From: Okapia johnstoni | Lineage: Eukaryota > Chordata > Mammalia > Artiodactyla > Giraffidae | Length of the DNA: 64,000 nucleotides | NCBI GenBank assembly: GCA_024291935.2 | Contig: CM044308.1 | Location: 119,748,501 to 119,812,500 of the forward strand | Direction: 5' to 3' | In this document: in pieces, positions 35,443 through 47,836 of the stretch | How the letters are laid out: each line of letters begins with the position of its first letter | Position numbering within the stretch: position 1 is the stretch's first letter | Notes under the pieces: model-generated | What the model saw: only the letters and a program-made list of their open reading frames with translations | Told to the model about the DNA's origin: nothing | Databases searched by the model: none | Translations under genes and position numbers: made by a program

Positions 35443-35675
35443 GACTTCCCTGGTGGTCCACTGGCTAAGACTCCAAACTCCCATTGCAGGAGTCCTGGGT
35501 TTGATCTTTGGTCATTGAACTAGATCCCACGTGTCACAACTAAGACTCTGCATGCTACAACTAAAAAAGCCCTCAAGCAGCAACTACAGCACTCACAAGC
35601 TGCAAAGAAGATTGAAGATCCTGCATGCCACAGCTAAGACCTGGCATGACCAAATAAATATTTTTTAAAACTATT
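35443..35675 (+). mobile_element. CHR-type SINE
   Basis: aggacttccctggtggtcca head; aactaagactctgcatgcta and tgcatgccacagctaagacc in the body; ends in an A/T-rich tail. Confidence 0.9.
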
Positions 35676-36299
35676 AGTATCAGAAGTGAAGGAGGGACAT
35701 CACTACAGAGCCACGGACACTAAGGATAATAAAAAACTACAATGAAGAGCTTTATGTGCACAAACTTGATAACCTAATGAAATAGATCAATTCCTTGAAA
35801 GACACAATTTGCCAAATCTGACACAAGAAGAAATGAACAATAAGAATAGGCCTAGATATACTAAAGAATTAGATCAATAATTAGTAATCTTCCAAAAAGA
35901 AAGCACCAGACCAAGACAGATCCACTAGTGAATTCTACCAAATATTTAAGGAAGAAATTTTACCAATTCTCTACAATCTCTTTCAGAGTATAGATGCATA
36001 AATGCTACCAACTCATTCTATTAGGCCAGTATTTGCCCAAATACCAAAGTCAGGCAAAGACATTAAAAGAAAGCTACACACCAGTATCTCTCATGAACAT
36101 GAATGCAAAAATCCTCATTAAATAATATCAAGATAATATTATCAAACTGAATCCAACAATATGTAAAAAGAATTATAAACCATGACCAAGTGTGATTTAC
36201 CCCAGCTATGTAGGTTGGTTCAACATTTGAAAATCAATCAGTGTAACCCATCACACACTGGTAGACTAAAAAAGAAATATCACATAAGATTATATCAAT
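35676..36299 (+). mobile_element. Ancient L1 ORF2, RT region
   Basis: ccactagtgaattctaccaa and aatgcaaaaatcctcattaa are decayed L1 reverse-transcriptase text. Confidence 0.8.
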
Positions 36300-36505
36300 G
36301 TGTGTGTGTGTTATTTGCTTAGTCATGTCCAACTCCTTGTGACCCCACAGACTGTAGCCCGCCAGGCTCCTCTGTCTATGGAATTCTCCAGGCAAGAATA
36401 CTGGAGTGGGTTGCCATTTCCTTCTTCAGGGGATCTTCCTGATCCAGGGATTGAACCCAAGTCTCCTGCATTGCAGGCCCTATCTGAGCTATAGGGAAAT
36501 CTTAG
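36300..36505 (-). mobile_element. Bov-tA SINE, antisense
   Basis: tgcttagtcatgtccaactc, actgtagcccgccaggctcc and tctcctgcattgcaggccct, preceded by a short GT run. Confidence 0.92.
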
Positions 36506-36906
36506 ATGCAGAAAAAGCATTTGACAAAATCCACACATACGTGATAAAAACTCTCAGTAAACTAGAAATAGTGGGGCACTTCCTCAACTTGATAAAGACT
36601 ATCTACAAAAAATTTACAGCTAACATTATATTTAATGATGAGAAAGTTGAAGATTTCTAAGATCTGATACAAACCAATGCTATTCCCTCTCACCATTCCT
36701 TTTCAACTTTATGTCCTTGCTAATATTATAAGACAAGAAAAATAAATATATGGTATTCAAATTGAGAGGGAAGATATAAAACTGTCTGTTTGCTGAGTAT
36801 CTGTGTAGAAAATCTGGAAGAATCAACAAAAAACCTCTTGGAACTAATAAGTGATTATAGCAAGGTTCCAAGATACAAAGTTCACTTATAAAAGTCAATC
36901 ACTTTC
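36506..36906 (+). mobile_element. Ancient L1 ORF2, after the RT core
   Basis: gcagaaaaagcatttgacaa, then aatgctattccctctcacca follow L1 ORF2 order. The end includes the left target copy (36891-36906) of the next SINE. Confidence 0.82.
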
Positions 36907-37226
36907 TGGACTTTCCTGGTGGTCCAGTGGTTAAGAATCCATCTGTCAGTGTAGGCCACATGGGTTCAATCCCTTATCTGTGAAGATTCTACCTACCACA
37001 GGACAATTAATCCCCTACGCCATTACAACTGAGCCAGCACTTACGAGCTCATGAGCCACAATTACCGAGCCTGTTTGCTACAACTACTGAAACCCACACT
37101 CCCTAGAGCCTGTGCTCCACAAGAGAAGCCACTACAGTAAGAAGTCTGTGCACCAAAACTAGAGAGTAGCCGCCGCTCGCTGCAACTAGAGAAGACCCAG
37201 TGCAGACGTAAATAATAAAAAAAAAA
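36907..37226 (+). mobile_element. CHR-type SINE, full-length, with target-site duplication
   Basis: tggactttcctggtggtcca head, long CHR body (ctacaactactgaaacccac) and A-tail. Flanked by a 16-bp direct repeat with two mismatches (36891-36906 and 37227-37242). Confidence 0.93.
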
Positions 37227-37242
37227 AAAGTCAATTGCTTTC

Positions 37243-38227
37243 GTATATACCAACAATGGAAAACTGGATTATTTGGAATTAAAAACACCATATCAATTAC
37301 ATTAGTACCCCCAAAATGAAATTCTTGGGTATAAATCTGATAAAATATGTACAAGACTACAAAGTTCTGATGAACAAAATCAAACAGCAAGACAAAAAGG
37401 TATAAATAAGCATATGAAAAGATGTTCAACATCATCTGTCATTAGACTAATGCACATTAAAACAACAATGAGATAATACCACACACTTATGAGAAAGGCT
37501 ATAATCAGAAATAATGATCAGCATCAAATGCTGACAAGGATATGGAGATGTGAAACAAAAGGAATTCATTCATTGTTGGTGAAATGCAAAGTGGTACAGC
37601 CACTCTGAAAGAAAGCTTGGCAGTCTCTTACAAAACTAAACCTACTCTTATGCTATGATCAAGCAGTCATGCTTCTTAGTATTTGTCCAAAGGAGGTAAA
37701 AACAAATATCCACTAACACAAATGTTGAGAGATTTATTCATAGCTGCCAGAACTTGGAAGCAATCAAGATGTCCTTCAAAAGGTAAACGGATAAATACAC
37801 AATGGTACATTCCAACAATGAAACAGTACTTAGAACTAAAAAGAAATAAGCTATCAAGCCATGAAAAGACAAGGAGGAATCTTTAATATTACTAAGTGAA
37901 AGAAGTTCATCTGAAGGGCTACATACTGTATGATTCCAACTATATTTACTATTCTGGAAAAGGCAAAACTATGGAGAGAGTAAAAAGATTAGTGATTGAA
38001 AGGGGTTGGCAGGAGGAGAGGGGAGGTATGAATAGACACAACACAGAGGGTTTTTAGGGCAGTGAAAATACTCTGTATGATATCACAGACACATGTTATG
38101 ACACATTTCTCCAAACCCATTAAATGTACAGCACCCATAGCTAGCACATGGAAATGTAAACTATAGACTTTGGGCGATTATGACCTGTCAATGTAGGTTC
38201 ATCAACCGTAAGAAACGTACCATCCTG
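37243..38227 (+). mobile_element. Ancient L1 ORF2 end and 3' UTR
   Basis: ttcttgggtataaatctgat, catgcttcttagtatttgtc and cctgtcaatgtaggttcatc carry the element to its 3' UTR. Confidence 0.82.
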
Positions 38228-38473
38228 AGGACTTCCCTGGTGGTTCAGTGGTTAACCATCCACCTTCCAATGCAGGGTTTCCAGTCCCTGGTCAGGGAAC
38301 TAAGATCCTACATGCTGCAGGGCAACTAAAGTTTGCACACACCAACTATTGAGCCTGCATGGTCTGCAGCCTGAGTGCCCCAACTAGAGAGAGGCCTACA
38401 TGCTGTAGTGAAGGTCCTGCATTCCACAACTAAAAGCCAATGCAGCTAAATAAATAAATAAATTTTTTAAAAA
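38228..38473 (+). mobile_element. CHR-type SINE with target-site duplication
   Basis: aggacttccctggtggttca head and AAATAAATAA tail. Bounded by agaaacgtaccatcctg (38211-38227) and agaaatgtaccattctg (38474-38490), 17 bp with two mismatches. Confidence 0.94.
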
Positions 38474-38490
38474 AGAAATGTACCATTCTG

Positions 38491-38610
38491 GTGGGGGATT
38501 TTGATAATGGGATGAGTTGGGTAGGGCATATCTGTACCTTCCCTTCAATTCTCTGGTGATCCTTAAACTGTTGTATAAAAATAAAGTCTCAATAAAAAAT
38601 TCATAGTCAA
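38491..38610 (+). mobile_element. Ancient L1 3' end
   Basis: tctgtaccttcccttcaatt and gttgtataaaaataaagtct with an A-rich end close the L1 that began at 29981. Confidence 0.75.
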
Positions 38611-38878
38611 AAAAATAACATGATTTAAAGGAAAAATAATAATAAAATACTCTATGGTTCATAACACATACAGAAATAAAGTATATAACAAAAATGACAT
38701 ATGAGACGGTAGAAATAAAAGCATAATGGGAGAAAGTGGAATTTAAAGTATAGTGGGAGAAGGTTTGTGTTTTTTTTTTAAGTAAGAAGTGGATTTATTC
38801 AGATTTAGAGAGAAGCACACTCCACAGAATGTGGGCCATTGCAGAGGGTGAGTGTGGCTGGGAGAAGGTTTTTATACA
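38611..38878. other. Unassigned repeat-like stretch
   Basis: A-rich L1-like text to about 38760, then a T-run and a block (gtggatttattcagatttag) that resembles a bovid dispersed repeat I cannot name. Confidence 0.35.
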
Positions 38879-39066
38879 CTGTAGGTTAAGTGTATGCCAA
38901 TGCAAGAGATGTGCATTCAATCCCTGGGTTGGGTCGATTCCCTGGAAGAGGAAATGGCAACCAACCGTGGTATTCTTGCCAAGAAAGTCTCATGAACAGA
39001 GGAGCCTGGCAGGCTACAATTCGTGAGGTCAGAAGAGTTGGACACAGCTGAGCATGCATGCATTCA
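38879..39066 (+). mobile_element. Bov-tA SINE, diverged
   Basis: ttcaatccctgggttgggtc, ggcaaccaaccgtggtattc and agaggagcctggcaggctac are recognisable. The head is eroded. Confidence 0.88.
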
Positions 39067-40638
39067 CAAAATGCATGTGAAGTAAAATACTTGAAAATAC
39101 AGTGATAAATTTAATATGCAAATTATAAATCTCAGAGAAACTCCAAAACAAATAAACAAAGAGTTATAGTAAGAAGAACATGGTGGAGAAAAGATGGAAT
39201 CCTAAATCACAGTCAATTAATCCAAAAGAAGGCCAAAAGAATTATAAAAGGAAATAAAGAACAATGGAGACAAATAGAAAATATATAGCAACCATATTGA
39301 TTATTATATTAAATGTACAAGGTATAAACACTCCAATTAAAAGGCAGGGTTTGTCAGAGTGGATAAAAACAGAAGATTCAGTGATGTACAAGAAACCCAT
39401 TTTAAATGTAAAAACAGATAAGTTAAAAGGATGAAAAAAGATCCACTACTCAAACACTAATCCTAAGAAAGTCAGAGTAACTATGTTAATTATGCAAAGC
39501 AAATTTCAGAACAAAGACATTTCTTAGTGACAGACAGGTTGATGCACCCAGAAGATAAAATCTTAAATGTATATACAATTTCTAATATCAGAGTTTAAAT
39601 TCCAGGAAGCAAGATAGATAAATGTGACAGAAATAAATCCACAATTATAGGAACTTTAGCCCTCTTCTCTGCTTTATAAGTAGATCCAAAAAAAATATGA
39701 TATAGAAGACATGGACAACACAATCAGACAACTTGAGCTAATTGACATTTACAGACTAATTCACCAAATAACAGAGTAGTAGTCTATAAATGAATACATA
39801 TTCTTTCTAAAAATTCAGAGCTTTCACAGATTATTAAATTTAAAAGAACTGGAATCATACAAAATATGCTCTCTAACCACACAAATCACAAATCAGTAGA
39901 GAAAAATACCTGGGGAAAAACCTATTTAGTGTTTATTTACTGCAAATAAATCTTGGGTCAAAAAAGAAATCAATAGCAAAATGAGAGGAAAAGTAACATA
40001 ATATCAAAATCTGTGTGATGCACACAAAGCAGAGGGAAATGTATACTTTCCAATGGTTGTCTTAGGGGGAAAAAGGTTTAAAATCAATTATCTAAGCTTC
40101 AATCCTATGAAGTTAGAAAGAGAATAAATCAATCTTAAAAAAAGCAAAATGAAGGAAAACAAGACAAAAGCAGAAATCAGTGAAACAGAAAATGGGAAAA
40201 CATTAAAGAAAAATCAACAAAAACAAAATTTTTAAACTATAATAAAAATGTATAAACCTCTATCCAGATGGATCAAAAAATAAAGAGAAAAAAATACAAA
40301 TTCTAGTATTAGAAATGAAGAGGGAATATCACTATAGAGCCTACAGTTTTTTTTAAAGAGAGAATATTTTGAATATTATGACAATAAACTTAAAAATTTG
40401 AATAAAATAGACAAATTTCTTGAAAGATACTAATTATTGAAACTGACTCAAGAAGCAACAGAAAATCTGAATAGTCCTATATTTATTAAAGCAAGTAAAT
40501 GTATAAGTGAAACTCTTTCCAAAAACAAGTTGCAAGGCCCAGATAGTTTCACTGGTGAATTCTATCAAAAATTTAAGTAATACTTTCAATTCATAAGGTC
40601 AGCATTACCCTGATATCAAAACAAAATAAAATGTGTAT

Positions 40639-40669
<31 letters not shown>

Positions 40670-40961
40670 CTAAAGACCAGTATCTTTAAGAAGCATAGGT
40701 GCAAGAAGTTCTCAACAAAACTTAACAAATCAAATCTAGCAAGATATAAAAAGGGTACAACACCATGAACAAGTGGGTTTTATTCCAGCTTCCATCCGAG
40801 TGTGAGGTTGGGTCAGCATCCAAAAAGCAGTGTAAGTCAATACATCCAGAGGATATAAGAGTAAAACCATGTGATCCTACTAATGGATGCAATAAAATTA
40901 AAAATATAAAATCCAACATTCATTCATTATAAAACTTTCAGCAAAACTAGGAATAGAAGGA
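39067..40961 (+). mobile_element. Second ancient L1, 5' to RT region of ORF2
   Basis: A separate plus-strand L1: ttgtcagagtggataaaaac, gagctaattgacatttacag, gcaaggcccagatagtttca and aaactttcagcaaaactagg are in ORF2 order. It has a (CA)n tract at 40639-40665. Confidence 0.8.
40639..40665 (+). repeat. (CA)n microsatellite
   Basis: About 13 uninterrupted AC units inside the L1. Confidence 0.95.
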
Positions 40962-41083
40962 GAGACTTCCCTGGCAGTCTAGAGGTTAAGACTCCACACT
41001 TCCAATGCAGGGGGCATGGGTTCAATCTATGGTGAAGGAACTAAGATCCTACAAGCCCTGAGGTGTGGCCAAAAAGAAAAAAA
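40962..41083 (+). mobile_element. CHR-type SINE with 19-bp target duplication
   Basis: gagacttccctggcagtcta head and A-run tail. Bounded by 40943-40961 and 41084-41102 (aaaactagg[a/c]atagaagga), one mismatch. Confidence 0.95.
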
Positions 41084-41102
41084 AAAACTAGGCATAGAAG
41101 GA

Positions 41103-41455
41103 AACTTCCTCAACTGGATAGAGAGCATATACAAAACACGTACATCAATCATCATTATTAATGGGTTTTCCCCCAATGAAACTTGAACAAAGATGTCTAC
41201 TCTCATCACTCCAATTCAACCTTGTACTACATATCCTAGCCACTAAGATAAAATAAGAAAACATATTAAAAGCCAAATACTAAAAGAAGTAAAATAATGT
41301 TTATTAGAGAATGCAAACATATAGCTCTGTACTTAGAAAGTCCTATAAAATCTTCAAAAGAGCCAATCTTCAACTAGAACCAAAAAGTGATTTAGCAAGT
41401 TTGCAGGTTGTATGGTCAATATACAAAAATGAGTTCTATTTCTATAACAGCAACA
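41103..41455 (+). mobile_element. Second ancient L1, continuation
   Basis: aacttcctcaactggataga and cttgtactacatatcctagc continue ORF2 to tacaaaaatgagttctattt, where a BovB abuts. Confidence 0.8.
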
Positions 41456-41880
41456 TAGTTCTTGTTCAGTCACTAAGTTGTGTCTGACTCTTTGCAGACC
41501 CCATGGACTGCAGCAAGCCAGGATCCTCTGTCCTTCACTATCTCCTGGAGTTTGCTCAGCTTTGTGTCCATCAAGTTGGTGATGCTATCTAACCTCTTAT
41601 ACTTTGCCACCCACTTCTACTTTTGCCTTCATTCTTTCCCAGCATCAGGGTCTTTTCCAATAAGTCGGCTCTTCATATTAGGGGACCAAAGTGTTGGAGT
41701 TTCAGCTTCAGCATCAGTCCTTCCAATGAATATTCAGGGTTGATTTCCTTTAGGACTGACTGGTTTGATCTCTTTGTTGTCCAGGGGACTCTCAAGAGTC
41801 TTCTCCAGCACCACTATTCGAAAGCATCAATTCTTCAGCACTCAGCCTTCTTTATGGTCCAACTCTCACATCAATACACA
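41456..41880 (-). mobile_element. BovB LINE 3' end, antisense
   Basis: ttgttcagtcactaagttgt, gcttcagcatcagtccttcc and aagcatcaattcttcagcac: the reverse complement of the BovB 3' region, 5'-truncated. Confidence 0.92.
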
Positions 41881-41892
41881 AACACAAAGTAA

Positions 41893-42118
41893 ACTGTAAG
41901 TGGAATTATACCATATTTGTCCATTTCTAGCTGGCTTATTTCTCTTAGCATAATATCTCCAATCTTTGTTGCAGCATGTGTCAGAACTTCCTTCCTTTCT
42001 GGGCTAAATATTTCATGTATACACTATATTTGTTTATCCATCCATCTCTCAATAGATACATAAGTTGTTTTCACCCTCTGGCTCTTGTGAATAACGCTGC
42101 TATGAACACTGGTGTACA
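41893..42118 (-). mobile_element. L1 3' region, antisense, left of a SINE
   Basis: ttatttctcttagcataata and gctatgaacactggtgtac are reverse-complement L1. It resumes at 42246. Confidence 0.75.
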
Positions 42119-42245
42119 GGCAAGAATATGGGAGTGGGTTGCCATTTCCTCCTCGAGGATCTTCCCGACCCAGGGACTGAACTCATATCTCTTGTGTCTC
42201 CTGCATTGGCAAGTGGATTCCTTACTACTGTGCCACCTGAAGCCC
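42119..42245 (-). mobile_element. Bov-tA SINE, antisense, truncated
   Basis: gagtgggttgccatttcctc, ttcccgacccagggactgaa and tactgtgccacctgaagccc; it interrupts the L1 between ggtgtac and atgtgttt. Confidence 0.9.
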
Positions 42246-42345
42246 ATGTGTTTCAATATGTGCTTTCAATTCTTCGGGATATATATACCTAGAAATGGAA
42301 TTACCACATAGTAATTCTATTTTTAACTTTTTGAAAAACTAGGAA
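42246..42345 (-). mobile_element. L1 3' region, antisense, right of a SINE
   Basis: tatatatacctagaaatgga and ttttgaaaaactaggaatag complete the fragment at 41893. Confidence 0.65.
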
Positions 42346-43545
42346 TAGGTTTTTAATTTAAAATTATAAAAAGGAAGAAACAGAATGAACTCTCTGGTGT
42401 TGAACTGGAATTGGATATATTGCTATGAACACGTAATTTTAACATACAAATAGAGAAACATGTATCTGTAAATATATATATTTGTGTGTGTATATACATG
42501 CACATATATTACACAGACACATATTGCCTAGTTCTGTCTGCTTAAAGGGCCTAGAATAGTAACCCCAAGAGCGATGGGTAAAGTCAATACCAAAAACCTG
42601 ATTTCTAAATATTTAAAAGAAACCAAGGTTCTTTGGAAAAATGGATGAATCTAGGACTAGGGGAGGAAAACAAGACAGAGATGACCCTAGAACATCTTAC
42701 TATGCCAGAAAGCAAGTAACTGCTCTAAGAACAATGGATATGTGTCAGAAATACACAAGCAACTTAACTGAACTCCAACTTGAGCATTTAAACAAATCAT
42801 ATTATGGATTATCACTTAATAAAATGGAAAATCATGAGTCCATAAAGATAAATATAAAATGAATAAATTGAACATTTGATGAGGACACGCTATTTACATA
42901 GTTTCAGAGTTCCACCCTATGAAGTCCTCTTCAGTTAAGAAGGAAGATAACTTTACAGTGATGCCTAGCATATTTATCAAGTCATCAAAGTAATCATCAG
43001 TAATGTAATGAAATGATCTGCCACCTCATAAGATGCAATAGATAAAATGCAGCATCACTTCTGTGACATTCTTGCCCAAGATACATAATTGTAATTTAAT
43101 GATAACAAAACCCAAAGTTGAGAGACATTCTAGAAAGGCTGTAGTCTTCTGAAGTGTCAAGGTCATGAAAGACAAGGAAAGATTGAGTAACTACTCCAGA
43201 CTGAAGAAAATAACAAAATGACAACTAAACAGGCAATGAATGATTCTGATCTGAACCTTTCTGTTATAAAAGCTTCATAGAAACAATGGGTAAAAATTGA
43301 TCTGGTTCTGAATATTAGATAACAATGAATCAATTATAATTTCCTGATTTTTATGGTTTTATTAAAGAACGTCTTTGCTTTAGGAAATGGACACTAAAAG
43401 TATTCCAGGGTGATGGAGCACCACATGAATAACTTACTATCAAATGGCTCATGGGAAAAATATATATATTTGCACTATATTTCTAATTTCTGTATAATGC
43501 TGTGACTATGTCAAAATCTTTAAAAATTTTAATAAAGAAATCTAT
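42346..43545 (+). mobile_element. Ancient dispersed repeat, L1 3'-UTR type
   Basis: agacaaggaaagattgagta, then aaaatgacaactaaacaggc, then a long AT-rich tail with atttctgtataatgctgtga. This layout is common in old L1 3' ends. Heavily decayed; family not certain. Confidence 0.45.
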
Positions 43546-44019
43546 CTGCCTATCTACTGGTCAGAAAATTGGTCAATTAACATGTAGTTTTCTAAGGTAA
43601 AGTTATTTTTCCATACCCACGATCATTGAGTGAAAAGCTTCTAAATGGCAACTATAGATTCTACTATCACTAAATGTGTATACACATCAGCTAGATTGCT
43701 GTATGCATTAAATGTTTCTACAGATCAACAAAAATAACCGTCAAATCTTTCCGAAACATTCACCATGAAGTTCATTCAGCATGATGGAGATTTGAAATTT
43801 TTGAGAGTAATCCTTTCTATTTCCACTGTAGAGGTCACTACTATGTCTTCTACAAGCTCTTAAAAAAAAAAAATCATAACTATTGGAGCTGAAGGAAACT
43901 CACTCAGGCAATTACTCATCCATTCTACCACCCTGCCCTTAGGTAAATCTGCAGATAAAGCAAGAGGTTCACACTAAGGCCACCAATTTCTCGCCTCACT
44001 TACCACAATTAAAACAGCA

Positions 44020-44252
44020 CAGGACAAGGATTGGTAAACTGTTTTTAAAGGGCCAAAGAGTAAATTTTTTTTTTTAAAGAGTAAATATTTTAAGTTTTGT
44101 GAGCCATGTGGTATCTGTCATAACTATTCAATGCTACTATTGTAGCACAAGAGTAGCCAGAAACAATATGTAATGAATGTAAGCTGTGTTCCCCAACATT
44201 TATAAAAACAGGCAGTGGGCTGTGGATTGTAGTTTGCAAACTCCTGGCATAG
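44020..44252 (+). mobile_element. Short non-autonomous DNA transposon (MER type)
   Basis: ttttgtgagccatgtggtat, ttgtagcacaagagtagcca and aaaaacaggcagtgggctgt match a common mammalian hAT-type MITE with terminal gtaaact/agtttgc inversion. A short T-run is inserted at about 44070. Confidence 0.65.
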
Positions 44253-44390
44253 AAAAAAAAAAGGTTAGATCAAAACTGCATCAAAATAGACTACTTAAGA
44301 TTTATATTTCTAAAAGCCTTTTCTACAACCATGACATATTAGGTGAAAAGTAAAAGCTATATACACTATAGTCCAAATTTTAATGGAAAT

Positions 44391-44510
44391 TTCTTGGCAG
44401 TCCAGTGATTAGGACTCTACACTTTCACTGCCAGGGCGCAAGTTTGATCCGTGGTCAGGGAACCAAGATCCTGCATGCCTTGCAGTGTGGCCAAATAATT
44501 TCAAGAAGTT
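44391..44510 (+). mobile_element. CHR-type SINE
   Basis: tcttggcagtccagtgatta head, then caagatcctgcatgccttgc and gtggccaaataa at the end. Confidence 0.85.
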
Positions 44511-44559
44511 TTTTTAATAATAAATTCTATCCAAATTTTGTTAAAAAGTATATGCATAA

Positions 44560-44610
44560 TGTATTATATACATATATATACACATACATATACGCACACA
44601 CATATATATT
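44560..44610 (+). repeat. TA/CA-rich simple repeat
   Basis: Imperfect tatata and cacaca units adjoining the LTR-like element at 44640. Confidence 0.8.
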
Positions 44611-44639
44611 AATGGCCACAAATCCTTCTCATTTCTATA

Positions 44640-45045
44640 TGCAAACCCTTTTTGCAAGGTCATTTTGTACCTCTTCTCACCAAGGGGTGAACTCCATCCC
44701 TTGAATCTTGCTTTGATGACTGGGATATTAGGAAACAGAGGCTCAAAAGGTATTTGGGGTTTGTTCTCTTGCTGTTCCTGGAACCTTGGGGCCACCTATA
44801 TATATAAGCTGAGTTTAGTATACTGGATGATGAGAGATTCTCATCCCATGGTCCCATGTCCTAGCCAACTGCCAACCAACCCTATGAAGCAGAGTTGTCT
44901 TGCCAACCTGCAGCTGACCATGGATGGCATGAGTAGCCCAGCTGAGATCAAGAGAAATGCATAGCTGAGCCCAGCTGACCCTCAGAATAGTAAGCTAAAT
45001 AAATGGTTGGTTTGTTACACAGCAACTGGTAACTAATTGTGTGTG
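44640..45045 (+). mobile_element. Old LTR (ERVL-MaLR/MLT1-like)
   Basis: ggcatgagtagcccagctga, gagcccagctgaccctcaga and taagctaaataaatggttgg, ending with gttacacagcaactggtaac, follow the 3' part of MaLR-type LTRs. The open frames here are by-products of this repeat. Confidence 0.6.
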
Positions 45046-46204
45046 TGTAAAAGCTAAGCAAGACTAACATTTAGCACTAGAAAAAATAAAACCTGGTTTG
45101 GGGAAAGAACTGTAATCATAATATAACACTTGGCTCAGTTTTTAATGATACTTACATAATTACAATAATGCAAACAGCAAACATTGTGAGGCTTGAGGGG
45201 GAGAAGTAATGAAAAAATTAGAAAGAACAGTAGGAAGAAAACAGAAGCTATCCAAAACTGAAAATTCAAGAAAAAGACTGCAAGGACTTGTCATTTGAAA
45301 AATAAATAAATAAATATCAGAATAAACAGGCAAAAGAATTAAAAATTAGTGACCACATAGCGGGAAGTGGTAGCAACTAGAATGAGGGCAGGGGTCTACT
45401 GCTTTTTGTTTGAAGCCACTAGAATTCTTTGACTCTGACTGTACACATACGTGCTTTGAAAAAAATTAAAAGGTAGATAGAAAAAAAGTCTAGAAACCAA
45501 TCCAAGTATATATAATAATTTAGTATACGATAATAGCAAACCTTCAAATCAGGAAAAATTATTCTTTGACACTGAGACAATTGATCATCTATTTGGAAAA
45601 GCACACAGTTAGAGGCTGGCCTCATGTATATATTAAAATAAACTCTATAAATAAGAGTTAAATGTAAAAACAAAATTTAACTATAACAGAACTATGAAAA
45701 ATATCTGTAGTAAACTTATACAAAACAATCCAGAAAGATTCTCCTGAAGGTGTTCCTCTTGTTTACTTCTGGGAAGCAGAAAGGGGGATGGGAGTAATAG
45801 CTTAAGGGAGAATATTATAATGTTTACTCTGTAAAGTTTTATACTAACACAGGTTTTTTTCAAACAATGTATAGTCCTATTTCTTTTTGAATTTAAAACT
45901 TAACTTCCTTTGACTCTTTATTAGATAAAATACACAAAATGTTTAAGATACTTTAACCTTCTCTAACTGCAGGATGACTAAAAGAAGATATTTTAATGAC
46001 AGACATATTGAATGAAAATCTCTTTTTCTTGCCAAGTAACTTTGCTGTTTTCCTCAACAGTCAACAAGAAAATGAAACATTTTCCCAGCCATTCCTTTTC
46101 TCTTCTTTTCTACCACTTATAATCCATGAATCTATATTCAACTCTTTTAGAAGTAGGCTCAAATCACAATTCTATCATATACCTATAATTATTACCATCA
46201 TCAA

Positions 46205-46330
46205 ATAATATATTCTTGGGCTTCAATTTTCCTACCTATAAAATAAGACTAATATCTGCTCTATTTTATTCACAGAGCTGATGTAAGGATATATGAGTGA
46301 ACACAGAAATTGCCTGGTACAAGTATATAT
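46205..46330 (+). mobile_element. MIR SINE fragment
   Basis: cttcaattttcctacctataaaat followed by gatgtaaggatatatgagtg and ttgcctggtac is MIR in order. Decayed. Confidence 0.5.
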
Positions 46331-46674
46331 TCTGAAAAGCCATCACTATGTTATTATTATTAACTCTTACAGAAATATAAGTTATTATCTTCAATTTTAT
46401 GGCATATAACACTTTTCTAAAATTCTGCTGCCTTGAATAAACTATACTTCATCTAGGTGATAATATTATTTAACAACTTGTTCCTAGAGAGCTATAGAAA
46501 ATAAAAGTTGTCTCTAATCTTTTGTTAATATTAAGTACCAATTTTACCTCTTGGTCCCTGAAATCATTATTTGATCTTTAATTTTTGTGTGGTATGACAT
46601 AAAAAAAACTATAACTTTTCAAATGTACTGTAAGAAACAGTGGTAAATAATATACTTTCTCAAAGTTGGTCATT

Positions 46675-46790
46675 TTTCCATTCATTTATTCAACAAATAT
46701 GTGAGCACCTACTAGGCACAGGTCCTGTGCCAGATGCTGGTTATAAAAAAGTGAACAAGAAAGACATCACACTTGTTCTTAGCGACAGCC
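46675..46790 (+). mobile_element. Old dispersed repeat fragment
   Basis: tcaacaaatatgtgagcacc then cacaggtcctgtgccagatg is a common motif chain. Related text occurs at 6098, 52110 and 57490. Confidence 0.45.
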
Positions 46791-46999
46791 TGGCAAGAAG
46801 GCAGGTAAAACCATGAAACCTACAAATAAACCCATAATCATAAACTTTGGTAAGCATCATAAATAACAGGGTATTGAGAGAGACTAAAAGAGCAACGAAT
46901 CTTAAATGAATTATCTATATAATATTATCTATGAGAGTACAAAGATAAGCTGTCTTTAATCTATAGGTCATCTGGAAGAGTCTATTCAGAAGAAGAACA

Positions 47000-47175
47000 G
47001 TAACATGGTTGAGAGCATCAATTCTAAAGCCAAAATGGCTGAATTTTAAACCAATCTCTACTTATCAGCTTCATGACATGAACTTAAACTATCTGGGACT
47101 CAATTTCCTCATCTGTCATTGAATGAAATATTAATACTTTCCACATAAGGTTATCATAGGGATTCAATTAAACCT
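47000..47175 (+). mobile_element. MIR SINE fragment
   Basis: tggttgagagcatcaattct, then actcaatttcctcatctgtc, then aggttatcatagggattcaa follows MIR from head to 3' region. Confidence 0.65.
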
Positions 47176-47449
47176 TTTGTTTTATCTTGAAAATTGTCAA
47201 ATTCACACAAAACTTAAAAGGACTGGCAATAAGCATTAACTCACATGAACCTGTATTTACTAAGTCAATTAGTATTTTCAGGATGCTTAGGAGAGTTCCT
47301 AAAACATAGTAAGCACTGTTCCACTATATAAGCAGTTATTTCAAATAAAAAGTAAAACTATGAGAAAATGACTTGTAAAACAATGACTTTTCAAAATAAA
47401 TTGGTCATTTTCTCCTGAGATTCTAAAGAATATATTAAGCATTAAAGGG

Positions 47450-47545
47450 TGATAGGGAAGGGAAGTGGGGGGTGAAGAGAGGGAGAGAAAGAGACAGAAA
47501 AGAAAGCAAGATAGTGGTATAAGAGGAAGGAAAAGAAAAACAGAC
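47450..47545 (+). repeat. Purine-rich tract
   Basis: About 95 bases that are almost all A and G (gggaagggaagtggggggtg and onward). Confidence 0.85.
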
Positions 47546-47836
47546 CAAGGATTTGCACATCAACACTTTATCTGAAGACCAACAGCGCACTCTGCTGGAC
47601 CCAACTCTTCTCTACACACTAGGCAAAAATAAACACTATTATGAATCAAGGAACATAATTACTTTTGTAAAAGTATATATACAATGTTGGCATTTATTTA
47701 ATAAATAGCAGGAATAAATAAAAGAATGTGTATATGAAAATACCTCACTCATTTTGAGGATTTACTAAAAGAATTAAGAGCATATACCTAAATAAATTCT
47801 AGAAAAATGATCATGAGTGGTGGAACAAGGTAATAT

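Noticed and set aside
44405..44964. Two overlapping 99-codon open frames.
   Set aside because: They span a CHR SINE, a TA/CA repeat and a MaLR-type LTR, none of which is a coding gene.
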